Assembly (NCBI GenBank): GCA_963848415.1
Contig: CAWKDN010000001.1
Span: forward strand, 2,542,001 to 2,606,000
Length of the DNA: 64,000 bases
Origin: CAVQBC01 sp963848415
Lineage (GTDB): Bacteria; Actinomycetota; Thermoleophilia; Solirubrobacterales; Solirubrobacteraceae
Direction: 5' to 3'
Shown: positions 58,560 through 64,000 of the stretch, piece after piece
How positions within the stretch are numbered: the first letter of the stretch is position 1
Layout: each line of letters opens with the position of its first letter
Notes under the pieces: model-generated
Seen by the model: only the letters and a program-made list of their open reading frames with translations
Databases searched by the model: none
What the model was told of the DNA's origin: nothing
Program-made: the position numbers and the translations under genes

Positions 58560-59627
58560 ATGGAGATTCGTCAGCAGGCGAGCGCCGATCCGGCCGCAGG
58601 CCCTCTCGCCGCGCTGATCGACCGCGGGGAGCAGCGGGGCTGCGTCGATCTCAGCGAGCTGGACGAGCTGGTCGCAGCGCTCGAGCTCGAGGACGGCCAG
58701 CTCAGCGGGCTGATGGAGCAGCTCGACGGGCGCGGCATCGAGCTGCGCGAAAACTGCGGACGCGACGCCGAGGCCGCCCCGGTCCAGGAGGCCGCGCTCC
58801 TGAGCGCCACCACCGACGCGCTGCAGCTGTTCCTCAACGAGATCGGCCGCCACCGGCTGCTCACCCCCGCCGAGGAGATCGAGCTGGCCAAGCGGATCGA
58901 GCGCGGCGACCTCGAGGCCAAGGACCGGATGATCAACGCCAACCTGCGCCTGGTCGTCTCGATCGCCAAGAAGTACCAGGGCACCGAGTTGACGCTGCTC
59001 GATCTCATCCAGGAGGGCATCCTCGGGCTGATCCGGGCCGTCGAGAAGTTCGACTGGCGGCGCGGCTATCGCTTCTCGACCTACGCGACGTGGTGGATCC
59101 GCCAGGCCGTCGAGCGCGGCATGGACGCCAAGGCCCGCACGATCAAGCTGCCGATCAACCTCGTGCGCAACCAGCGCAAGCTGGCGCGGGCGGAGAACAC
59201 GCTCGCGCTGCGGCTCGACCGGCCGCCTACGGAGGCCGAGCTGGCCGCCGAGGCCGAGATCTCGATCGCCGAGCTGCGTGCGCTGCGCGACGCGGCTCGC
59301 GCGGTGACCTCGCTGGACCGCCCGCTCGGGGAGGAGGAGGACGCCGCCTTCGGCGATCTGCTGCCGGCGGAGGGCCCGGGGCCCGAGGACGTCGTGCACC
59401 TGTCGCTGCGCCGCCAGGCGCTGCACCGGGCGCTGGAGGAGCTGCCCGACCGCGAGCGCACGGTCGTCCGCCTGCGCTACGGGATCGACGGCGGCGAGCC
59501 GACGCCGCTGCGCGAGATCGGCCGGCGGCTCGGGATCACCCCTGAGCGCGTCCGTCAGATCGAGTCCAAGGCGCTCGGGCGGCTCGGCCGGATGAGCGCG
59601 CTCGACGCGCTCCGCCAGGCGGCCTAG
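58560..59627 (+). CDS. RpoD-family sigma factor (group 1/2)
   Basis: A 355-residue sigma-70. A short N-terminal region 1.1-like part (1-85) is followed by region 1.2 'DALQLFLNEIGRHRLLTPAE', region 2 'NLRLVVSIAKKYQGTELTLL', 'DLIQEGILGLIRAVEKFDWR' and 'RGYRFSTYATWWIRQAVERG'. Region 3 comes next. Region 4.2 is 'TPLREIGRRLGITPERVRQI', then 'ESKALGRLGRM'. The complete 1.2-4.2 set matches the primary or HrdB-like group, yet 355 residues and a short region 1.1 suggest a secondary (group 2) factor. It converges with and overlaps the RsbW-like gene by four bases. Confidence 0.92.
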   Translation: MEIRQQASADPAAGPLAALIDRGEQRGCVDLSELDELVAALELEDGQLSGLMEQLDGRGIELRENCGRDAEAAPVQEAALLSATTDALQLFLNEIGRHRLLTPAEEIELAKRIERGDLEAKDRMINANLRLVVSIAKKYQGTELTLLDLIQEGILGLIRAVEKFDWRRGYRFSTYATWWIRQAVERGMDAKARTIKLPINLVRNQRKLARAENTLALRLDRPPTEAELAAEAEISIAELRALRDAARAVTSLDRPLGEEEDAAFGDLLPAEGPGPEDVVHLSLRRQALHRALEELPDRERTVVRLRYGIDGGEPTPLREIGRRLGITPERVRQIESKALGRLGRMSALDALRQAA

Positions 59628-60160
59628 TCCTCGAGCGGGCGATCGCTCGCCGGCTCCTGCGGCGACGCGGCGTCCGGATCCCAGCGCCCGTCCTCGCCGA
59701 GCGCGCCGGCCACCTGGCTGGACCGCGAGGGGTCGTGGGCGCGCACGTAGGCGAACGTCATGCGCACCTCGGTGCCGCCGCTGGAGCTGCCCTTGAGCTC
59801 GAAGGAGTCCGACAGCGCGGCGATCAGCGGCAGCCCCAGCCCGAGGGCCTTCGGCTCGGGCTGGATCGGCTGGGGCTGGATGCCGCCGCCGTGGTCGCGG
59901 ACGACGATCGTCAGCCCGTCGGCGCCGGCGAGCATGTCGACGCTGAGCCCGCCGCCCTCCGCGTCCGGATAGGCATGGACGACGACGTTGGTGCACGCCT
60001 CCGTGACCGCCATCTTCATGTCGGCCAGGATCGCGGCGTCGAAGTCCAGCGCGTCGGCCATGCCGGCCAGCGCCTGGCGCACGACCCCCACCCCCTCGGG
60101 CTTGGCCGACATCGTGAGCTGCACGTCGGCGAGCAGGCTCATCTCATCTGCCGTCGCCAT
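59624..60160 (-). CDS. RsbW-like anti-sigma factor/serine kinase
   Basis: A 178-residue GHKL ATPase: 'VQLTMSAKPEGVGVVRQALA' opens the fold, N-box 'KMAVTEACTNVVVHAYPDAE', G1 'VVRDHGGGIQPQP', G2 'KALGLGLPLIAALSDSFELK'. A 40-residue disordered acidic tail extends past the usual end. It probably sequesters a stress sigma and phosphorylates the STAS protein just upstream. ATG 60160 or 60142 are both possible; either overlaps the STAS stop (60144). The gene pair shares a stress-sigma promoter. Confidence 0.92.
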   Translation of the reverse strand: MATADEMSLLADVQLTMSAKPEGVGVVRQALAGMADALDFDAAILADMKMAVTEACTNVVVHAYPDAEGGGLSVDMLAGADGLTIVVRDHGGGIQPQPIQPEPKALGLGLPLIAALSDSFELKGSSSGGTEVRMTFAYVRAHDPSRSSQVAGALGEDGRWDPDAASPQEPASDRPLED

Positions 60161-60515
60161 TGCTCCTCGCGGCCGCCAGCGCGGCGTCGCGGCCCTCCAG
60201 CACCGGCAGTACCGGCACGAGGCCGGTGATGTCCAGGATCCGCCGCACGCCCGGGTCGACGTCGGCGTCGACGCACACCGCGAACCCCTGCGCGCCGTCC
60301 AGCGCCCGGCGGCGGGCGTCGAGCAGCGCCCCGAGCACCGAGGAGTCCACGAAGGTGGCCCCGGTGAGGTCGACGACCATCCCGACGCCCTTCTCCAGTG
60401 CCTCGTCGAGGCGCTCGCGAAGGGCGGGCGCGGTGTAGATGTCGTGCTCACCCTCGACCGAGACGACCATGACGTCACCGGCGGCGTCGTCGAGCACGAT
60501 CGGATTGGCGTCCAT
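60144..60515 (-). CDS. STAS-domain anti-anti-sigma factor (RsbV-like)
   Basis: A 123-residue STAS protein: 'MVVSVEGEHDIYTAPALRER', 'VGMVVDLTGATFVDSSVLGA', 'LLDARRRALDGAQGFAVCVD', with the phosphorylatable Ser in FVDSSVLG (near residue 57). It overlaps the RsbW-like gene, giving the classic RsbV-RsbW partner-switch pair. A GTTA-15-GGGTAG promoter lies 13 bases upstream, so the pair may be controlled by its own sigma factor. It diverges from ligD. Confidence 0.93.
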   Translation of the reverse strand: MDANPIVLDDAAGDVMVVSVEGEHDIYTAPALRERLDEALEKGVGMVVDLTGATFVDSSVLGALLDARRRALDGAQGFAVCVDADVDPGVRRILDITGLVPVLPVLEGRDAALAAARSNGDGR

Positions 60516-60528
60516 GTCGCTGCGGACA

Positions 60529-60553
60529 CTACCCGAGCGCCGACCGGCTTAAC
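60529..60553 (-). promoter_or_regulatory. SigB/F-type promoter of the RsbV-RsbW pair
   Basis: Minus strand: GTTA (60553-60550), 15 bases, GGGTAG (60534-60529), then 13 bases to the STAS ATG. It overlaps the opposite-strand ligD -10 (TTAACT). Confidence 0.65.
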
Positions 60554-60554
60554 T
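60549..60554 (+). promoter_or_regulatory. -10 element of the ligD-like gene
   Basis: TTAACT lies 9 bases before ATG 60564 with no Shine-Dalgarno. The same bases form the -35 of the divergent stress promoter, so the two may interfere. Confidence 0.45.
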
Positions 60555-60563
60555 TCACCGGAC

Positions 60564-61994
60564 ATGACGCCCGACCGGCTCGAGCCCTACCGGGCCAAGC
60601 GCGACTTCGAGGCGACGCCCGAGCCCGCCGGCGAGACCGGCGCGGCGGGCGACGCGCCGCGCTTCGTCGTCCAGGAGCACCACGCGCGCTCGTTGCACTG
60701 GGACCTCCGGCTCGAGCGCGGTGGCACGCTCGCCTCGTGGGCGCTCCCGCGCGGCGTGCCGCCCGACCCCGCGCGCAACCACCTCGCGGTGCGCACCGAG
60801 GACCACCCGCTGGAGTACCTCGAGTTCCACGGCACGATCCCGGCCGGCGAGTACGGCGCGGGGACGATGGAGATCTGGGACCGCGGCACCTACGAGACGC
60901 ACAAGTTCTCCGACCGCGAGGTGATGATCACCCTGCACGGCGAGCGCGTCGAGGGCCGCTACGTCCTGTTTCGCACGCGCGGCGACGACTGGATGATCCA
61001 CCGCATGGATCCGCCGCAGGATCCCGGCTACGTCGCCCCGCCGGAGCGCCTGGAGCCGATGCTGGCCAAGAGCGGTGAGCTGCCGCGCGACGACGGGCGC
61101 TGGGCGTACGAGATCAAGTGGGACGGCGTGCGCGCGATCGGCTTCGTGTCCGGCGGGCGACTGCGGCTCACGAGCCGCAACGGCCGCGACATCACCCCCC
61201 GCTACCCGGAGCTGCGCGAGCTCGGCCGGGCGCTCGGCGCCCACGAGGCGGTGCTCGACGGCGAGGTCGTCGCCTTCGACGCCGACGGGCGGCCGAGCTT
61301 CCAGCGCCTGCAGGGCCGCATGCACCTGACCTCCGAACCGGCGGTCCGCCGCCTGGCCCAGCGCGAACCGGTCAACTACGTGATCTTCGACCTGCTCTAC
61401 CTCGACGGCCGCTCGCTGCTGGCCTCGACCTACCTCGAGCGGCGCGCGGCGCTGGCCGAGCTCGGCCTCTCCGGGGCGCGCTGGCAGGCGCCCGCCCACC
61501 ACCTGGGCGACGGGCCGGCGATGCTCGAAGCCTCCAGGGCCAGCGGCCTGGAGGGCATCGTGGCCAAGCGCACCGACGCGCCCTACGTGCCGGGGCGCCG
61601 GACCTCGGCGTGGGTGAAGGTCAAGAACGTCCGCCGCACCGAGGTGGTGATCGGCGGGTGGCTGCCGGGGGAGGGCGGGCGCAGCGGGCGCCTCGGAGCG
61701 CTGGTGGTCGGCTACTACGAGGACGGCGAGCTGCGCAGCGCCGGGCGCGTGGGCACCGGCTTCGACGGCGCCGAGCTCGCGCGCCTCGGGGGCGTGCTGG
61801 CGCCGCTGGCCCGCGACACGAGCCCGTTCGCGGGCCGCCAGCCGCCGCGCCAGACGCGCTTCGTGGAGCCCGAGCTGGTGTGCACGGTCGAGTACCTGGA
61901 GTGGACGCAGGCGCGCACGCTGCGCGCGCCGTCCTACAAGGGCCTGCGCGACGACATCGACCCGGCCGACGTGACGTTCTCCGAGGACGCGTAG
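60564..61994 (+). CDS. ligD: ATP-dependent DNA ligase LigD (phosphoesterase plus ligase domains)
   Basis: A 476-residue end-joining ligase. An N-terminal 3'-phosphoesterase domain (about 30-150) has 'RFVVQEHHARSLHWDLRLER' and 'HGTIPAGEYGAGTMEIWDRG'. The adenylyl-transferase domain has motif I 'WAYEIKWDGVRAIGFV' with Lys185, 'VLDGEVVAFDADGRPSFQRL' (motif III) and 'VAKRTDAPYVPGRRTSAWVK' (motif IV/V). The OB domain ends with 'VEYLEWTQARTLRAPSYKGL'. The polymerase/primase domain of full LigD is absent. With Ku at 62968 it makes a minimal NHEJ set. It starts at a -10 spaced 9 bases away. Confidence 0.94.
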   Translation: MTPDRLEPYRAKRDFEATPEPAGETGAAGDAPRFVVQEHHARSLHWDLRLERGGTLASWALPRGVPPDPARNHLAVRTEDHPLEYLEFHGTIPAGEYGAGTMEIWDRGTYETHKFSDREVMITLHGERVEGRYVLFRTRGDDWMIHRMDPPQDPGYVAPPERLEPMLAKSGELPRDDGRWAYEIKWDGVRAIGFVSGGRLRLTSRNGRDITPRYPELRELGRALGAHEAVLDGEVVAFDADGRPSFQRLQGRMHLTSEPAVRRLAQREPVNYVIFDLLYLDGRSLLASTYLERRAALAELGLSGARWQAPAHHLGDGPAMLEASRASGLEGIVAKRTDAPYVPGRRTSAWVKVKNVRRTEVVIGGWLPGEGGRSGRLGALVVGYYEDGELRSAGRVGTGFDGAELARLGGVLAPLARDTSPFAGRQPPRQTRFVEPELVCTVEYLEWTQARTLRAPSYKGLRDDIDPADVTFSEDA

Positions 61995-62033
61995 GCCCGT
62001 TTGCGGCCGCGGCGCTACGGGCAGGCGCGGCGG

Positions 62034-62900
62034 ATGGCCATGACCCGCAGCCTCGCCGGCACCGACGTGTTCCCGATCGGCCTCGGCGCGATGCCGATGT
62101 CGCTCTCCGGCCGGCCGGAGGAGGCGCAGGCGATCCGCGCGATCCACGCCGCGCTGGACGCCGGCGTGCAGCTGATCGACACCGCCGACGCCTACGCCCT
62201 CGACGCGGCCGACGTCGGGCACAACGAGCGCCTGGTCGCCAAGGCGCTCAAGGGCCGGCGTGACGACGTGATCGTCGCCACCAAGGGCGGCCACACCCGC
62301 GGCGCCGACGGGGCGTGGGCGCTCGACGGCTCCCCGCAGTACCTCAGGGCCGCCTGCGAGGCCTCGCTGCGCGCGCTCGAGACCGACGTCATCGACCTCT
62401 ACCAGCTCCACCGCCCGGACCCCGAGGTGCCCTACGCCGAGTCGATCGGGGCGCTCGCGGAGCTCCAGCGAGAGGGCAAGGTGCGCTGGCTGGGGATCTC
62501 CAACGCCCACGTCTCCCAGATCGACGAGGCGCGCGCGATCGTCGAGATCGTCGCGGTGCAGAACCAGCTCTCGCTCGAGTACCGCGATCCGCTCGCCAAG
62601 GGCGAGGTCGCCGGGTGCGAGGAGCGCGACATCGCGTTCCTGCCGTGGTCGCCGCTCGGCGGCATCGCCGGCGCCTCCGAGGCGGCGCGGGCGCACGACC
62701 CGGTGCGGACGGCCGCCGAGCGCCACGGCGTCTCGCCCCAGCAGGTCGCGCTCGCCTGGCTGCTCTCGCTCTCGGACCGCGTCATCCCGATCCCGGGGGC
62801 GAGCCGGCCGGAGACGATCGCCGACTCGGCGCGGGCCGCAGAGCTCGAGCTCGACGACGACGAGCTGTCCGCGATCGGCGCGCTGAGCCCCGCCGCATGA
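62034..62900 (+). CDS. Aldo/keto reductase
   Basis: A 288-residue NADPH-dependent (alpha/beta)8 barrel enzyme. The catalytic tetrad is visible: Asp49 and Tyr54 in 'VQLIDTADAYALDAADVG', Lys84 in 'DVIVATKGGHTRG', His in 'DLYQLHRPDPEVPY' (near 125). 'VIPIPGASRPETIADSARAA' binds NADPH near the end. Substrate is unknown. ATG 62034 follows GCGCGGCGG; ATG 62040 is also possible. It lies between ligD and Ku on the same strand without a link to repair that I can see. Confidence 0.9.
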   Translation: MAMTRSLAGTDVFPIGLGAMPMSLSGRPEEAQAIRAIHAALDAGVQLIDTADAYALDAADVGHNERLVAKALKGRRDDVIVATKGGHTRGADGAWALDGSPQYLRAACEASLRALETDVIDLYQLHRPDPEVPYAESIGALAELQREGKVRWLGISNAHVSQIDEARAIVEIVAVQNQLSLEYRDPLAKGEVAGCEERDIAFLPWSPLGGIAGASEAARAHDPVRTAAERHGVSPQQVALAWLLSLSDRVIPIPGASRPETIADSARAAELELDDDELSAIGALSPAA

Positions 62901-62967
62901 GCTCGCGGCCACGCAAGGCGACGTGCGGGCGTTGGAAGACCGGGCCCCGAGTCGTCACAATGTCCTG

Positions 62968-63876
62968 ATGCCTCGATCGATGTGGAGCGGCGCCATCTCC
63001 TTCGGACTGGTCAACGTACCGGTCAAGCTCTACAGCGCCGTGTCGCGCAAGACGGTCCGGTTCCACCAGCTCAACGGCGAGACCGGCAACCGCATCCAGC
63101 AGAAGCGCGTGGATCCGGAGACCGGTGAAGAGGTCCGCTACGACGACATCGTCAAGGGCTACGAGCTGACCAAGGACAGCTACGTCATCGTCAAGCCCGA
63201 GGAGCTCGAGGCGCTCGACCCGGAGCGCTCGCGGACGATCGACATCCTCGATTTCGTCGACCTCGAGGACATCGACCCGATCTACTACGACCACCCGTAC
63301 TACCTCGTCCCGAACACCGGCGCCACCAAGGCCTACGGCCTGCTCCTCAACGCCATGGAGGAGGCCGGCAAGGTGGCCGTCGCCAAGGTCGTGCTGCGCT
63401 CCAAGGAGCAGCTGGTCGCGATCCGCCCGGCGGCGGACATCCTGATGATGGAGACGATGATCTTCTCCGACGAGGTCGTGCCGCACGACTCGATCGAGGA
63501 CCTCCCGGACGCCAAGGAGCTCAAGGCGTCAGACCGCGAGCTGAAGATGGCCCAGCAGCTGATCGACTCGCTCAGCTCGGAGTTCGAGCCGACCAAGTAC
63601 AAGGACGAGTACCGCGAGAAGGTGCTCGACCTGGTCGAGCGCAAGGCCCAGGGCGAGGAGATCGCCACCCAGCCCGAGGCGCCCGAGCCCGCCAAGGTGC
63701 CCGACCTGATGGCGGCGCTGGAGGCGAGCCTCGCGGCCGTCTCGGACCGCGGCGGCGACGCGAGCGACGGCTCGGGCAACGGCAAGGCGGAGACGAAGCC
63801 CAAGAAGCGCTCGAGCAGCTCGAAGTCCTCGGGCGGCGGCTCGAAGTCCAAGGCCAAGGCCGGCGCGAAGTCCTAG
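62968..63876 (+). CDS. ku: Ku DNA end-binding protein
   Basis: A 302-residue homodimeric ring protein that binds broken DNA ends and recruits LigD. It opens MPRSMWSGAISFGLVNVPVK, then 'LYSAVSRKTVRFHQLNGETG', and has 'RIQQKRVDPETGEEVRYDDI', 'DPIYYDHPYYLVPNTGATKA' and 'VLRSKEQLVAIRPAADILMM' in the usual order. The C-terminal tail from 260 is Ser/Lys/Gly-rich and disordered, as in long bacterial Ku proteins, and may bind DNA or LigD. A TTGGAA-18-CACAAT promoter ends 6 bases before ATG 62968. There is no Shine-Dalgarno. Confidence 0.95.
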   Translation: MPRSMWSGAISFGLVNVPVKLYSAVSRKTVRFHQLNGETGNRIQQKRVDPETGEEVRYDDIVKGYELTKDSYVIVKPEELEALDPERSRTIDILDFVDLEDIDPIYYDHPYYLVPNTGATKAYGLLLNAMEEAGKVAVAKVVLRSKEQLVAIRPAADILMMETMIFSDEVVPHDSIEDLPDAKELKASDRELKMAQQLIDSLSSEFEPTKYKDEYREKVLDLVERKAQGEEIATQPEAPEPAKVPDLMAALEASLAAVSDRGGDASDGSGNGKAETKPKKRSSSSKSSGGGSKSKAKAGAKS

Positions 63877-64000
63877 CCCGGCGGCGCGAAGGCCTGACCG
63901 GCGGGTCGCGGGTCGTCTTGAGGTCCGCTTGCCCGGCGAAACCTCGTCTCGCCGTCGTTGTCCCGGCAAGCCCCGCATCGAGGGGGTCGGGATCGCGTGG
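63877..64000. other. No feature seen
   Basis: The 124 bases after the Ku gene hold no credible ORF, repeat or terminator before the window ends. Confidence 0.5.

Overview
The window is very GC-rich, gene-dense bacterial DNA that reads as actinobacterial chromosome. The best guess is class Thermoleophilia, order Solirubrobacterales (Conexibacter/Solirubrobacter-like). The evidence is protein character and gene content: PspAA and PspAB partners of PspA, an ANTAR protein, SigB/F/G-type sigma factors with RsbV/RsbW-like switches, a MarP-like CvpA-protease, CWB2 lipoproteins, Ku/LigD and AddAB. The class assignment is inference. There are no rRNA or tRNA genes, CRISPR arrays, insertion sequences or prophage genes.

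Layout. 0-2.8 kb: the end of a Phd-type antitoxin, a frameshifted VapC, xseA, a VOC protein and a broken small gene. 2.8-16.3 kb: envelope genes. These are a CWB2 lipoprotein, a c-di-AMP riboswitch driving an NlpC/P60 hydrolase, pspA-pspAA coupled to a flavin oxidoreductase, an MFS exporter, a PAS histidine kinase, pspAB-htpX and an M23 hydrolase. A decayed livM fragment lies at 12.5 kb. 16.6-24.3 kb: lgt, a CDF transporter, a decayed toxin-antitoxin pair, the overlapping operon lysA-hom-thrC-thrB and an L,D-transpeptidase. 24.2-33.7 kb: a secreted SdrD_B-like protein with PTP repeats, an orphan ParA, an FHA protein, a lipoprotein, a MecA_N-type PBP, a MarP-like protease and topoisomerase III. 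33.7-35 kb: a deletion scar joining the broken halves of a divergent araC/nmrA pair. 35-41.6 kb: addB-addA. 41.6-60.5 kb: a stress and signalling region with two SigB/F/G sigma factors, one RpoD-like sigma factor, three STAS proteins, two RsbW-like kinases and a degenerate RsbW-like protein. It also holds a GAF-PAS-GAF-SpoIIE phosphatase, CsbD, BON and ferritin-like proteins. 60.5-64 kb: a non-homologous end-joining block (PE-ligase LigD and Ku) around an aldo/keto reductase.

How it fits together. Envelope homeostasis (Psp proteins, HtpX, Lgt, LDT, NlpC/P60, M23, PBP) and general stress control (partner switching, stress sigma factors, protective proteins) dominate. SigB/F-type promoter matches (GTTN, 14-16 bases, GGGTA) lie before the ferritin-like gene and the RsbV-RsbW pair, which suggests an autoregulated stress regulon. 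Many genes have a TAnnnT -10 element 7-13 bases before the start codon and no Shine-Dalgarno, so leaderless mRNAs look common. A three-member family of palindromic intergenic repeats is visible. Frameshifts and deletions fall almost entirely in dispensable genes (toxins, OsmC, AraC, NmrA, LivM) while long housekeeping frames are intact. That favours real gene decay over sequencing error, except perhaps in the first 2.6 kb.
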